From positions 124,001 to 188,000 of the forward strand of contig NZ_WJXZ01000004.1 in the NCBI RefSeq assembly GCF_009668025.1: a stretch of DNA of 64,000 nt, in the 5' to 3' direction. Positions 35,473 through 45,694 of this stretch are shown here, one piece after another. The position numbers were made by a program, and so were the translations under genes. Positions within the stretch are counted from its first letter, which is position 1, and each line of letters begins with the position of its first letter. The stretch is from Larkinella terrae (GTDB lineage: Bacteria; Bacteroidota; Bacteroidia; Cytophagales; Spirosomataceae). The notes beneath the pieces are model-generated. The model was not told where the DNA came from. It ran no database searches and saw only the letters and a list, made by a program, of their open reading frames with translations.

Positions 35473-38307
35473 TCAATAAATATAGTTATTCTGCCGCATT
35501 TGCGACTTCAGCCCGCGGATGTTATACGAAAACGAGAGCATGAAATACCGCGCCAGCGTCTGAATCCGCTCCGTTTGAACGTAGTTTTGGTAGGCCTGTT
35601 GCGAAATGCCCCGGTTTTTGTTGAATACGTCATAAGCCGAGAGCCGAACCTCCGCTTTGTTGTCTTTCAGGAAGAGTTTGTAAACCGATAGATTCAGAAT
35701 TGGCAACTCCTGGCGGAAGTCAAACTTGGGGTTTTTGTAGATCATGTAACTCATGCGCGCATTGAAGAACATACCCTTTGGCAGCATGACGTTCATGTTA
35801 CCGCCGTAGTTGTAATTATAAATCTTCAGGTTTTGCGCCGTATTGACGGAATACTTCGTATCCGTGATGCTAAAGTTAAACGTTGGGTAGAACGTAAACT
35901 TATCACTGGGGGTCAAATCCAGACTGGCGTACATGTTGTAGTTGTTGCTGTTCGTTTGGTTCAGCGCATTATTAATGTACGTTGGAAACTTGTTCAAGTT
36001 GGTATAAAAACTCGTATTCAAAACCGCCTTCGTCTTTTTCAACGGGAAACTGAAATAAACGCTTCCACCCTTGGTGGTTCCTCCGCTGATATTTACCGGC
36101 TTGGTGGTTGTCACCAACAAGGTGTCAATCGTTTGATTATAAACGATTTGGTTGATGTTATACCCGTAGTTCAGGTTGATAAAGACGTTGACGAAACTGC
36201 CGGGATCGAAGATACCAAAACCGCCACTGACCCGGTGCGTGAGCGAAGGCAACAGATCAGGGTTTCCTTCCCGAATGAAGCGCGGATTGCTGTTATCGAC
36301 AACCGGTTGCAAATCACTGGTTTGGGGTTGGCTGACGTTTACGTTGTAACCGGCATTGAAGCGCTTGTTTTTCCGGTTAAAGTTCAGGCTGACGTTGGGA
36401 ACGAGGGAGAAATAACTGCGGTCGACTTTAGTAAAGTTTGACGAAGCCTGATCCGACGCAAACTTCCCGGCCTGGTGGAACCACAGGGCCGCCAAACCGC
36501 CCGACACATTGAATCCTTTGTCGGAATAGCGAATCAACGAACCCACCCGGTTGTAGGTAAAATCGTTGGTGTAATACCGGCTCAGTGTATTGTTCCGCAC
36601 CGAGCCCTGATCACCAACGTCGAAAACATCGCGATCGACCTTGTCATTCCGCAGGCTAAAGTTGTAAAACGTCTCCCAAAACGTGGTTTTCGACAGCGGC
36701 TCGATGTAGTCGAGACTGGATTTGATCTCCGTCCGTAAACTGTTGGTAACGTTGTCCTGGTTGATGCGGAAAATGGTTGGGGCGCCGGTAGCGGTGGTGT
36801 CGTTGAAATAGGTGTTGGTCGAGCGTTGCTGGGCCGAACCGTCGGTATCATTCACGTTATAAGCAACACTGGCCGCAAAATTGCGCCCTTTCTTCCGGAA
36901 CGAATGCCGGAAAATAGCCGTCGTCGCCAGTTGAAATCCGTTGAACTGGTTGCGGTTATCGAACAGCGTCTGGCTGGTTCGCTTTTCGTGATTGGCTCCC
37001 TGAAAGAAATTCTGATCGCTGAACAGCGTGGTGTTGCCGTTGTTGGCGCGCAGGTTACCAATCAGAACCAGCGTATTCAGCGAGTCAATTTTTTGCTCGA
37101 AACGGGCGCTGCCGCGGTGGTTGCGGGTCAGACTCCCCTGGCTTTTGTGATCCGTATTCAGAAAAGAGCTGTTGGGCAGGAAGGTTTCTTTTTCCAGGTC
37201 CGAATTAAGCGTCAAACCGCTCTGGTTGTAGAAATAGTTGGAACTGAGTTTGGTCTTTTTGGTATCGTAATTATAGTTGGCCCCACCGGCGTAGTTCCGG
37301 GAAAAGCCCCGGTTGTTGCTGCCTCCGCCCGTAATCGGAACGCCCATACCATCATCACCCCCAAAGAAGTAAACCCCTCCGCTGTAGAACCCAAAATCGC
37401 CCTGGTCTTCCCAGTTGAAGGACTGGCTGCCTCGAAAATCCTGGTAATCATCGAAGGACAAACCGGTCTGGTTGATGTTATTGCCGAGGCCAATCACCGA
37501 CATTTGTTCCTTGGTGTTGAAGCGGTTGTAATTCCCCCGGAGCTGAAACCGGTCCTTAGTACCAACGCCCGCCGTAATTTTTCCAAAACCGCCCTTGCGA
37601 TGACTTTCCTTCAGTTCGAGATTAACGGCTTTTTCCCGCTTTCCGTCGTCGATGCCGGTCGTTTTGGCGGCTTCGGTTTTATCGTTGAACACCTGAACCT
37701 TCGAAATGGCGTCGGCGGGCAGGTTTTTAGTAGCTAATTTCGGATCCGAACCAAAAAAGGTTTTTCCATCGACGGTCACTTTCTTGACATCTTCGCCCTG
37801 GGCTTTGATGTTCCCGTCCTGATCGACCTGCATCCCCGGCAGCTTCCGCAGTAACTCTTCCACCGTCGATCCGGGCGGTACTTTAAAAGAACTGGCGTTA
37901 TACTCCACCGTATCACCCCGAATGGTAAGGGGCGCTTTAGCGGTTTTGATGACTACCTCAAGTAGCTCTTTCTGAATAGGTTTGATGGATAAAGCGCCCA
38001 GATCGGTTACATCGCCAGCTTCAGGATTGACTTCCACCTGTAACGGCAAAAAACCGACGTACGAGACTTTCAGAATATAGGTAGCGCGTTTTACGTTTCG
38101 GAATTCAAAAGCGCCTTTGTCGTTCGTTCGTCCGAAATTAACCAGTGCTGAATCTTTTGGCGTCAGCAGCATGACCGTGGCACCGGGCATTGCGGCTTTG
38201 GATGTATCAGTAATGGAACCCCGGATGGAAATACGGGCCGACTGTTGAGCAAAAACCACACTGCAACAACAAACCGTTAGCAACAGCAGCAGGAGAATTT
38301 TTTTCAT
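35473..38307 (-). CDS. TonB-receptor-like outer membrane beta-barrel protein
   Basis: 944 residues. Signal peptide 1-20 (ending VVFAQ), a carboxypeptidase-regulatory-like beta domain at about 28-110 (ISIRGSITDTSKAAMPGATV, KVSYVGFLPLQVEV), a plug-like domain at about 120-230 (YNASSFKVPPGSTVEELLRKLPGM, KVTVDGKTFFGSDP) and a long Asn/Tyr-rich barrel ending in YNIRGL and IY. It resembles the OMP beta-barrel family 3 (PF14905) rather than SusC, and no SusD partner is present. Probably transports or secretes something with the GLPGLI protein; substrate unknown. A TATATTTG -7 box lies at 38408-38401 on the minus strand. Confidence 0.88.
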   Translation of the reverse strand: MKKILLLLLLTVCCCSVVFAQQSARISIRGSITDTSKAAMPGATVMLLTPKDSALVNFGRTNDKGAFEFRNVKRATYILKVSYVGFLPLQVEVNPEAGDVTDLGALSIKPIQKELLEVVIKTAKAPLTIRGDTVEYNASSFKVPPGSTVEELLRKLPGMQVDQDGNIKAQGEDVKKVTVDGKTFFGSDPKLATKNLPADAISKVQVFNDKTEAAKTTGIDDGKREKAVNLELKESHRKGGFGKITAGVGTKDRFQLRGNYNRFNTKEQMSVIGLGNNINQTGLSFDDYQDFRGSQSFNWEDQGDFGFYSGGVYFFGGDDGMGVPITGGGSNNRGFSRNYAGGANYNYDTKKTKLSSNYFYNQSGLTLNSDLEKETFLPNSSFLNTDHKSQGSLTRNHRGSARFEQKIDSLNTLVLIGNLRANNGNTTLFSDQNFFQGANHEKRTSQTLFDNRNQFNGFQLATTAIFRHSFRKKGRNFAASVAYNVNDTDGSAQQRSTNTYFNDTTATGAPTIFRINQDNVTNSLRTEIKSSLDYIEPLSKTTFWETFYNFSLRNDKVDRDVFDVGDQGSVRNNTLSRYYTNDFTYNRVGSLIRYSDKGFNVSGGLAALWFHQAGKFASDQASSNFTKVDRSYFSLVPNVSLNFNRKNKRFNAGYNVNVSQPQTSDLQPVVDNSNPRFIREGNPDLLPSLTHRVSGGFGIFDPGSFVNVFINLNYGYNINQIVYNQTIDTLLVTTTKPVNISGGTTKGGSVYFSFPLKKTKAVLNTSFYTNLNKFPTYINNALNQTNSNNYNMYASLDLTPSDKFTFYPTFNFSITDTKYSVNTAQNLKIYNYNYGGNMNVMLPKGMFFNARMSYMIYKNPKFDFRQELPILNLSVYKLFLKDNKAEVRLSAYDVFNKNRGISQQAYQNYVQTERIQTLARYFMLSFSYNIRGLKSQMRQNNYIY

Positions 38308-38555
38308 GGGGATAGGAAACTGTTAAGAGCTATGAGTCGGCAAATTGGAAAGAATTAACATTCATTGCTGAAAGTTAACAAATTTTAATAGTTACAACTA
38401 CAAATATAGTTAAAAAAATAATTTTATAGGTAAAACTCCGGGTAAGAAGCCAAGCGGAAATGAATCGGGAATACGGCAAAGAGGGTGTTTTACAACGGAA
38501 TGTTGCACAGACTAACCGCAAAACGGAAAAAACGATACCAGTTGTATGTTATAAA

Positions 38556-39383
38556 TCAGAATAATTCGCTGACTCGAACCAGCCGGTAGCTTTTCTGCCG
38601 TAAATACTTGAGCAGTTCGTCGAGGTGGGCATACAGTTTATCCGTTCGGTCGGGATGGGTGCCAATGTGCAGCAGCAGAACAAAACCGCTCAGGCCAGCA
38701 GGGCGCTGTTGTTCATAATCGTAAATGGATTTCAGAATAACCGGGCTGCTGCGGTAATTCTTCAGATCGGGGGTTGTATAATCGGCGTGGCTGAGGGTTC
38801 CGGGCGAATACGAAATCAACTGTAAGCCCGCTTTCCGGGTCCAGTCGGCAATCGTGTCGTTGTACCATTCGTAGGGCGGCAGGAAAAACCGGGCGTCTTT
38901 TTTCGAAATTCCGTAGTGCCGCATTTCCGCGTAATTCTGATCCAGATCGGTGCGAAACCGGTTATGATCCACCAGCAAACTATCGCGCTTGCTCCAGTCG
39001 CAATAAAGTAAATGCTCATTGGAATGAGCGCCGAGGTAATGGCCGTCTTTTTTTAGGTTGCGAATGAGCGCTTGAAAAGCCGGATTGCGATAAAACCGGC
39101 CCGTCAGAAAAAACGAAGCCGGAACCCGGTTTTTTGCCAGCGTCTCCCGGATCACTTCTCCGCCGTCCGCATATTCATCGCCGGTAAAAACAATGGCCAG
39201 TTTCCGGATCGTCGTATCGCCCCGGATGATAGCTCCGCGGACCCTCGTTTTTCCGTCCGGAATATATTTTTGATGATTTTTTATTTTACGTGCAACGCCG
39301 ATCGGGGGAAGTGCATCTTTCACACAATTATCGATCTCCGGAACGATACACCAGCAAAGAATCCGTAACCAAACGATCAGCAT
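38556..39383 (-). CDS. Polysaccharide deacetylase-like protein (Bacteroidota clade)
   Basis: 275 residues with an N-terminal hydrophobic stretch. NodB-fold motifs: FTGDEYADGG (replacing the usual TFDDG), HSNEHLLYCDW (metal His pair), FFLPPYEWYND (RxPY position) and LLLHIGTHPDR (LLH position). The changed first motif is a feature of a Bacteroidota subgroup; metal-dependent deacetylation of a glycan is still plausible. No signal peptidase site is certain. The promoter region 39384-39418 is shared with the divergent small gene. Confidence 0.8.
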   Translation of the reverse strand: MLIVWLRILCWCIVPEIDNCVKDALPPIGVARKIKNHQKYIPDGKTRVRGAIIRGDTTIRKLAIVFTGDEYADGGEVIRETLAKNRVPASFFLTGRFYRNPAFQALIRNLKKDGHYLGAHSNEHLLYCDWSKRDSLLVDHNRFRTDLDQNYAEMRHYGISKKDARFFLPPYEWYNDTIADWTRKAGLQLISYSPGTLSHADYTTPDLKNYRSSPVILKSIYDYEQQRPAGLSGFVLLLHIGTHPDRTDKLYAHLDELLKYLRQKSYRLVRVSELF

Positions 39384-39418
39384 AGCGGGACACCATTACT
39401 TTCAAACAGCATTGTATT

Positions 39419-39751
39419 ATGAATCTGATGAACTCTTGGGCTACCCGGACCCCTATGGCCACTCCATTGACCAATTACACCGTTGAAATGGAACATACCG
39501 GTTTATCCGGTTGGATCAGCTACCGCGAGTCGATGGTGACGCTTCGGTTTGCTTACGAACGCATGCTGACCTCGATCTACGTTTTCATTCCGGGTGACGA
39601 GCAATGGTCCGCCTATTGCCGTAGCTCCGGCGCTAAAACCGCCACCCCGCGCCGGTCCGAAATTATCCATCGTCTGGTCACCGAATTGCGCAATCAGCAG
39701 GCTCCCTCGATGGTGCAAATTAATGAATTTGGGATTGAAATTGTATTTTAA
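39419..39751 (+). CDS. Conserved-looking hypothetical protein
   Basis: Up to 110 residues; starts at 39419, 39428 or 39455 are possible. No family is recognised. A beta-rich first half (GLSGWISYRESMVTLRF) and a helical second half with a basic RRSEIIHRLVTELRNQ are visible. Its stop codon overlaps the stop of the SNF2 gene by 3 bp on the opposite strand. It lies divergent from the deacetylase. Coding status is supported only by codon pattern and position. Confidence 0.5.
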   Translation: MNLMNSWATRTPMATPLTNYTVEMEHTGLSGWISYRESMVTLRFAYERMLTSIYVFIPGDEQWSAYCRSSGAKTATPRRSEIIHRLVTELRNQQAPSMVQINEFGIEIVF

Positions 39752-42700
39752 TCCAGCAGCCGCAGCAAATCGGTCCGCGTCAGTGATTTCAGAATCGACG
39801 TATCGGTTTTGATCAAGTTATCCGCCAAATCCTTTTTCGATTCCTGAAGTTCCAAAATCTTTTCCTCAATCGTATCGGGGCAGATCAGCCGGACCGCAAT
39901 GACATTTTTCGTTTGTCCAATGCGGTAACTCCGGTCGATGGCCTGGTTTTCGACGGCCGGGTTCCACCACGGATCGACCAGGTAAACGTAGTCAGCCCGT
40001 GTTAGATTCAGTCCGGTTCCACCGGCTTTCAGACTGATTAAAAAGACCCGCACGGTTTCGTCGGCCTGGAACCGATTGACACTGGCGGCTCGGTCCCGGG
40101 TTTGGCCGGTGAGGTATTCGTAGCGAATCTGCCGATCTTCCAGCGCTTTTTTGATCAGATCAAGCATCGCGACGAACTGCGAAAACACCAGAATTTTGTG
40201 CTGCGGGGACTTTGTTTCCAGTTGCTCCATCAGAACGTCGATCTTCGCGGACGCGTCGCCGTAAAACTCTTCGTCGTTGATCAGCACCGGCGAGTTGCAG
40301 ATTTGCCTTAATTTGGTGAGCCCCTGCAACACGTGTAAGCGCTCCCGGGGAATGTCTCCTTCCTTCGTCGTCAACAGAAACTGGCGAAACTCCCGTTCGT
40401 ACGCTTCGTACACCTTTCGCTGTTCGGCGCCCATTTCGCAGTGAAGAATCATCTCCGTTTTGTCCGGCAACTCGGTCGCGACCTGCGCCTTGGTCCGGCG
40501 CAAAAGGAACGGACTGATTTTCTGTTGCAGCTCGCGGGCGCGTTTCCGGTCGTCAAATTTGTCGATCGGCGTCGAAAAGTGCGCTTTGAAGTAATTGTAA
40601 TTTCCCAGCAAACCGGGGCAGGCAAACGAAAACTGTCCGAACAGATCGAACGTATGATTTTCAATCGGTGTGCCCGTCAACACGATTCGGTTGCGGGAAT
40701 GCAGTTGCATAACCGCTTGATACCGTTGCGATTCCGGGTTCTTGATAGCCTGCGATTCGTCCAGGAAAATGTAGTTGAAGTCGTACTCTTTCAACGACCG
40801 GATTTCGGATACCACCGTTCCGTAAGAAGTCAGAATAATGTCGTACAGATCAAAATTCGATTTTTTGAGCTTCCGGTTCGTACCGTAAAATACGTAGACG
40901 GTGAGCGATGGCGCAAACTTCGCGATTTCGGCCTGCCAGTTAAACAGCAGCGACGTAGGCACCACAATCAGATTGGCATTCGGCCGTTTTTTCTGGCGCT
41001 GTAGCAGAATGAAAGCGAGAATCTGGAGCGTTTTTCCGAGTCCCATATCGTCCGCCAGACAGCCGCCCAGGCCCAGTTCGTCCAGAAAATTCAACCAGTT
41101 CAATCCTTCTTTCTGGTAAGCCCGCAACGATGCCTGAAGACTCACCGGGACTTTAACGGTTTTTATGGACTGAAAATCAGCTAGTTTTTTGGTGAAGAAC
41201 GCCAGCTGCTCCTTCGTCTCCTGACTCAAAGCCTCGTCATCGTACAACTCCCGAATCCGCGAGAAACTACCTTTCGGGGTGCGGATTTTCTCATCGACCA
41301 AATCGCCAGCTTCAAAAAAATAGGAAAACCGCTCGAGCCATTCGGTGGGGAGTACGCCCAGCGTTCCGTCGTCGAGTGTTACAAACCGGCTCTGGTTTTT
41401 GACCGCTTTGCGCAGGTGTTTCAGCGAGACTTGTTGTTTGCCGAACGAAACCCCGAGCGAGGTTTCGAACCAGTTCAGGCCGCTGTTCACCAGCACGGAA
41501 ACCTTCGCTTTGTTTGAATTCAAGCGATTGTTTTTCAGTTTGCTAAAGCCCAGAATGCGGATGCTCTGATGTTGCCAGGCATCGAAAGCGTCCAGAAACC
41601 ATCCCTCGTCCAGAAACTGTTTTTTGTGCAAATAGAAATAATTCTGGTTGAGTTGCTCCTGAAAATCCGGGTGCTGGTTGACCAGATCCATCGTAAATTG
41701 TAGTTCGGCTTCATCGTCGCGGGCCACCGTAAACGGTTTTCCCCGGCTGTCGACGGAATGAATCTGGCGCTTGGAGAGCACCGGCACTTCCACCGGCCCG
41801 TATTTCATAACCGGCGTAAGCCGGATATAATCTTCCGAATCATCCAGATAAATGAGTCGGGCGCGCACCTGATTAAAACCGCTTTCTTCCAGTTGAGCCG
41901 CCGTTGCCGGTTGCAGATACGCATACGAAATCAGAATCTGATTCTCGAGTTTGGATAAAACCGCCTGCCGGAATTCCTCGTATTTTGACTGATGAATAAA
42001 AATGACGCTGTTAGTCTTGTGAAAAAACTGAATAACGCGCAGGTAATCAGGGTTGTCAATTAGGTAAAGCGTGTCGTAAAGCAGAATGAAATAATCGTAC
42101 AGCAGGGTCAGCTGGTGAAGCTCGTAGGACGCGCCCTCGCGGGTCATTGATCCCCGAATCTCGTACAGATTTTCGATCTGTCGAACCGTCAGACGAACCT
42201 GAGCGTCCAGGTTTTTTAATTGAACCGGCACCAGCGAATGCGAGGTAATATTTTCAGAAATACCGCTGGAATGATAAAAAACCGCCAGTTTGGCGGGATT
42301 GGCCACCAACAACCGCAGACTTTCCAGATCGGTTTCTGCTTTTTTAGCCCGGTACTGGTTTTGAAATTTGGCGACGACGGAATAAAATTTCAGTTCATTC
42401 AGATTTTCCACTTTGCTGAGCAAATCAAAGGGCTGAAGGACGGTTAATGGATTTTTGATTTTTCCATCCCGCGTCGTCGATGCCTCAAAAAGCCCGAGGC
42501 TAAAGTGTTCCTGATAACGGTGTTTCGTAAAAACGACAATTCGGGCTAGTTTCGGCGCCGGGCCACCAGCTATCGGAGTCGGCAGCTCAGAGGAAGGTAG
42601 CAATTGAGCCACCAGATGCAATTTGGCAGCCTGCGTAACGGGAATAAGCTCTTTCCGAACGGGCTTGATCACAACGGATTTCGTCTCGTACGTGACCTCA

Positions 42701-43131
42701 AAAAGCGCATCCAGCCGGGATTCGTTTTCCAGACCGTAGTCTTTGGCAACCTTTCTGATGGCTTCAAACCGCAGCGCTTCATCGAAAAAAATGCGCAGGT
42801 CGTTGCGCCGGCAAATACTCGACAGGATGTAAACCTGATGTTCACATAATTTATCTTTTGGGGCACTGCACGCGCAGGAAACCGCCAGGGAATAATCGGT
42901 TTGTGTAACGATAACCGTGGGAAAATAAGAAAGCCGCGATGAGGTCGTGAAAGACCCCTGATTAACCGCAATCGTCAGCGGCTGAACATCCGCAAAGGTC
43001 AGTGGAGGGAAAAAAGACTCGGCGCTGTGCCTGGCCAGCACCCAATCGGTCAGCGTTGGAATGCTGATCGACTCCAGGTAATAAACATGGTTTTCGTCAG
43101 GCTGATCGCTGCTGTCAGAATAATCGGGCAT
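39748..43131 (-). CDS. SNF2-family DEAD/DEAH-type helicase with SWIM-like finger
   Basis: 1127 residues. Near residues 82-97 a CAC...CEH cluster matches a SWIM zinc finger (CxCx(n)CxH). The C-terminal half is a SNF2 motor: DDMGLGKTLQIL (Walker A), FLDESQAIKN (DESQ box), LTGTPIENH (motif III), SLKAGGTGLNL and DRSYRIGQTK (motifs V and VI). Bacterial SNF2 proteins remodel protein-DNA complexes, for example RNA polymerase recycling by RapA; the role here is unknown. The middle 400 residues resemble the bacterial SNF2-associated region. Confidence 0.9.
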   Translation of the reverse strand: MPDYSDSSDQPDENHVYYLESISIPTLTDWVLARHSAESFFPPLTFADVQPLTIAVNQGSFTTSSRLSYFPTVIVTQTDYSLAVSCACSAPKDKLCEHQVYILSSICRRNDLRIFFDEALRFEAIRKVAKDYGLENESRLDALFEVTYETKSVVIKPVRKELIPVTQAAKLHLVAQLLPSSELPTPIAGGPAPKLARIVVFTKHRYQEHFSLGLFEASTTRDGKIKNPLTVLQPFDLLSKVENLNELKFYSVVAKFQNQYRAKKAETDLESLRLLVANPAKLAVFYHSSGISENITSHSLVPVQLKNLDAQVRLTVRQIENLYEIRGSMTREGASYELHQLTLLYDYFILLYDTLYLIDNPDYLRVIQFFHKTNSVIFIHQSKYEEFRQAVLSKLENQILISYAYLQPATAAQLEESGFNQVRARLIYLDDSEDYIRLTPVMKYGPVEVPVLSKRQIHSVDSRGKPFTVARDDEAELQFTMDLVNQHPDFQEQLNQNYFYLHKKQFLDEGWFLDAFDAWQHQSIRILGFSKLKNNRLNSNKAKVSVLVNSGLNWFETSLGVSFGKQQVSLKHLRKAVKNQSRFVTLDDGTLGVLPTEWLERFSYFFEAGDLVDEKIRTPKGSFSRIRELYDDEALSQETKEQLAFFTKKLADFQSIKTVKVPVSLQASLRAYQKEGLNWLNFLDELGLGGCLADDMGLGKTLQILAFILLQRQKKRPNANLIVVPTSLLFNWQAEIAKFAPSLTVYVFYGTNRKLKKSNFDLYDIILTSYGTVVSEIRSLKEYDFNYIFLDESQAIKNPESQRYQAVMQLHSRNRIVLTGTPIENHTFDLFGQFSFACPGLLGNYNYFKAHFSTPIDKFDDRKRARELQQKISPFLLRRTKAQVATELPDKTEMILHCEMGAEQRKVYEAYEREFRQFLLTTKEGDIPRERLHVLQGLTKLRQICNSPVLINDEEFYGDASAKIDVLMEQLETKSPQHKILVFSQFVAMLDLIKKALEDRQIRYEYLTGQTRDRAASVNRFQADETVRVFLISLKAGGTGLNLTRADYVYLVDPWWNPAVENQAIDRSYRIGQTKNVIAVRLICPDTIEEKILELQESKKDLADNLIKTDTSILKSLTRTDLLRLLD

Positions 43132-43181
43132 AGTTTGCCGAATGTGTAGGATTCACTAAAAACACAATTGAAGCCGTTCGC

Positions 43182-45140
43182 TTACCGCCGTTTTTTCTTC
43201 TTCCCTGAAGAACGTTTGGCGGTTGTTTTTTTCCGACCCGACGATTTTTTCCGAACGGTTTTCCGGGATGAACCTTTCTTTTTGCTCTTGACGACCTTTT
43301 TGCTTTTGACCGCTTTCGTCTTTGCCGGGGCGTCGGCTTCTGCTGCCGCCGTTGTCGTTTCGCCTTGTTTAGCGGCCAGTAAATAGATCAGCGAAGCCGT
43401 GCCATCCATCGTCGGCTCGTTGGTGCTGTAGTCGCCGTAGTCGTCGTGATAAACCACCAGATCGCTCTGAAACTCGGCGTATTCGTCCGGTTCCTTGAGT
43501 TCGATACCGATCAGATTTTTATAAATTTTGCCATACACCGGTCCGTCGACCAAACCGCCGTCGATCGGAAATTTGCCGAGGTGGGTAAAAGCCGAGTGCG
43601 GATCGGCGGGCGTGTCGGATCCGGCGGGCAAACCGTACACGAAGCTCGTTCCCCACGGATTGCAGCCAAACAGCCAGTCGAAACAGGCCTGTTCAAGCTG
43701 GAGGTAGCGGTTGTCGCCGGTCAGTTTGCGGTACCAGTAACACTGGATGGCGAACGAAGTGGTCAGGTTGTTGCTGCACCAGATAAACGGAACGCCCCGG
43801 TAAAAGGCGTTGGCCTGCGCCTTTTGCCAGACCTTTTCAATACCACTCTGGTAGAAACCGACGATGTGCTGCCGACGCGAATCGAACACCCGTTTAGCGA
43901 CTTCATAATGTCCGATATTGATGAACGGATACCACTGGTAATGCCGCGCCGTGTCGGCGCCGAGCCAGGGCGTTTCCGGCTCAATCAAACCGTAGGCATA
44001 GGCGCTATTGAGGTAATCGGCGGCTTTATAGCCCTGAACGCGGGCGGCATTGTACATCTCGACAGCCGCCAGCTCCATATCATCGACGTAATTATCTTCC
44101 TCATAAAAATAGGGAGATCGGCCCGGAGCTGTCTGACAAACACCCGGTTTTTGTAAGCCCAGTGTGTAGGCGGTTTGCGCCCGTTGCCAAAGTTTATCGG
44201 CATAATCCAGCTCCCGTTTCCGAAGTATCTGAAACCCTAATGCAAAGGCACTGCTGAACTTTCCAGCCGTTGAAGCGACGCCCGTTGCCCGGTTTTTGTG
44301 TTTAAAAAGTCCCTGCGGTTTTCCGGTCGCAAAATAAACCGGTCGCTCGAATCCTTTCCCGTAGAAATCATCCTGTTTGGGAATCCGCAGGCCATTATGA
44401 TCCCGGTCGTCGGCCAGTTGATTGAACATCCAGTCGTCTTTGGGATGCATTTTCAGCAGCCAGTCGAGCCCCCAGCGCGCTTCGTCCAGTACATCGGCCT
44501 GATTATTCGGCCCTTCCAGCCCGTTGGCCTGATGCAAATCCCCAAAAACTTTGGGGAAATCGCGGTAAGCGGCTAATAAGTGATAGGTTGCATTGGCCGA
44601 TGTCGGAACGTATTGCAGGTAATCGGAAGCATCGTGCCAGCCGCCCGAAACGTCGATGTGCGTACTGTCGGGCATGGGGCCATACATCGTATAACCATCG
44701 TGCGTATGGCAGGAATCTTTCAGGAAAGGATTGTAGCCGCTGCGTTGCTGGCGCATATAGCGCAGGCAAAAATCAGCCGTTCCGTTATATACGTCGTCCG
44801 CAATCCGAAAATCCGGTGATTGAACAGACCCGGTTTTCAGGTAATATTTACCCGATTTGCGCACCGCCGAAAAATCAAGCCGGTACGTTTGCGCGAACGG
44901 ACCGTAAGCACCAAAGTCTTTTCCAACGGTATTTTCGTACACCACTTTTCCCGTCACGGCTTCGACTACCTGAAAGTCTGGCGCGACCGCTTCGTCCGTT
45001 TTGCTCACCCAAATGGCAACTTTCGGGCCGGTGGGCCGATAGCCCAGGAAGTTGATTCGAATCCACGCCTGTTCTTCAACGGTGGATTTAAACGCGGTAA
45101 TCCAGACAATTAGGCCAATCAGCAATAATAATTTCCTCAT
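43182..45140 (-). CDS. Glycoside hydrolase family 9 enzyme with lysine-rich tail
   Basis: 652 residues from ATG 45140. Signal peptide (KLLLLIGLIVWITAF), an Ig-like CelD_N domain (about 30-110), then the (alpha/alpha)6 GH9 catalytic part with GGWHDASDY (catalytic Asp) and NEPTMDGTASLIYLLA (catalytic Glu). GH9 enzymes are endoglucanases or exo-acting beta-glucosidases. After the catalytic part come about 55 residues rich in Lys, Ser and Arg (KSKKKGSSRKTVRKKSSGRK and onward, ending KKKKRR), like a histone H1 tail, which is not part of GH9. The start is set by the signal peptide; upstream residues are unconserved. Confidence 0.85.
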   Translation of the reverse strand: MRKLLLLIGLIVWITAFKSTVEEQAWIRINFLGYRPTGPKVAIWVSKTDEAVAPDFQVVEAVTGKVVYENTVGKDFGAYGPFAQTYRLDFSAVRKSGKYYLKTGSVQSPDFRIADDVYNGTADFCLRYMRQQRSGYNPFLKDSCHTHDGYTMYGPMPDSTHIDVSGGWHDASDYLQYVPTSANATYHLLAAYRDFPKVFGDLHQANGLEGPNNQADVLDEARWGLDWLLKMHPKDDWMFNQLADDRDHNGLRIPKQDDFYGKGFERPVYFATGKPQGLFKHKNRATGVASTAGKFSSAFALGFQILRKRELDYADKLWQRAQTAYTLGLQKPGVCQTAPGRSPYFYEEDNYVDDMELAAVEMYNAARVQGYKAADYLNSAYAYGLIEPETPWLGADTARHYQWYPFINIGHYEVAKRVFDSRRQHIVGFYQSGIEKVWQKAQANAFYRGVPFIWCSNNLTTSFAIQCYWYRKLTGDNRYLQLEQACFDWLFGCNPWGTSFVYGLPAGSDTPADPHSAFTHLGKFPIDGGLVDGPVYGKIYKNLIGIELKEPDEYAEFQSDLVVYHDDYGDYSTNEPTMDGTASLIYLLAAKQGETTTAAAEADAPAKTKAVKSKKVVKSKKKGSSRKTVRKKSSGRKKTTAKRSSGKKKKRR

Positions 45141-45192
45141 CGTAGGCAATTTACAACTTTTACCGTTTGCGAGGGAAAGTCCGGATAAATGA

Positions 45193-45242
45193 AATAAACC
45201 CATCCCCGATCTTGGCTAAAAATCATCGGGAATGGGTTTATT
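45193..45242 (-). terminator. Hairpin between the small ORF and GH9 gene
   Basis: 45193-45210 and 45225-45242 form an 18-bp stem with one mismatch (AATAAACCCAT... and ...ATGGGTTTATT), 14-nt loop. It lies upstream of the GH9 start and after the small gene ending at 45282, so it may end that transcript. Confidence 0.6.
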
Positions 45243-45281
45243 GGATGGGATATAGTATTGTACTGCTAAGCCGAATAAAAT

Positions 45282-45482
45282 TTAGTAGCGCTTTTCGAGC
45301 ATTTCAAGAATGCGCAACCAAGGCATGCCACTGCGGATAAATTGGTCCAGCGGAATCTCTGAAAGAAGATTAAAACGCTTTTCCAGACTCTCTTCAATAG
45401 GCTGATCTTTTTTTGAAGAATGCTTCCGATAAAGTTCATCGCCCATCATGCTGGATAAGAGATAATAGCTATTGTATTGCAT
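45282..45482 (-). CDS. Small hypothetical protein, 66 residues
   Basis: ATG 45482 opens MQYNSYYLLSSMMGDELYRK, then an acidic-basic helical part ending MPWLRILEMLEKRY. No family recognised. It is A+T-richer than the flanking genes, has its own hairpin downstream and fills a gap between two large genes, so it is probably real but could be a remnant of a larger protein. Confidence 0.5.
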   Translation of the reverse strand: MQYNSYYLLSSMMGDELYRKHSSKKDQPIEESLEKRFNLLSEIPLDQFIRSGMPWLRILEMLEKRY

Positions 45483-45694
45483 GTGATTACTTAAAATTTC
45501 GGTGGCACAAAGTTAGACTACAAAAGCATTTGCTCCAACCCGTTCAAACAGATTATTCAGATCAACCTGCTCCTAATCAGCACAAAACGGGTTATTTAAC
45601 CGACTCGCGGGCGCTTCTTGCCGCCCGGCAAATTGGTGAGATATACTTAATAGACGCAACTTAACTCAAAAAGTCACTTTTCGATTTTTTTTTG

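Noticed and set aside
45045-45075. tRNA-like GATTCGAATCC string
   Set aside because: It is inside the GH9 coding region and no cloverleaf can be built around it.
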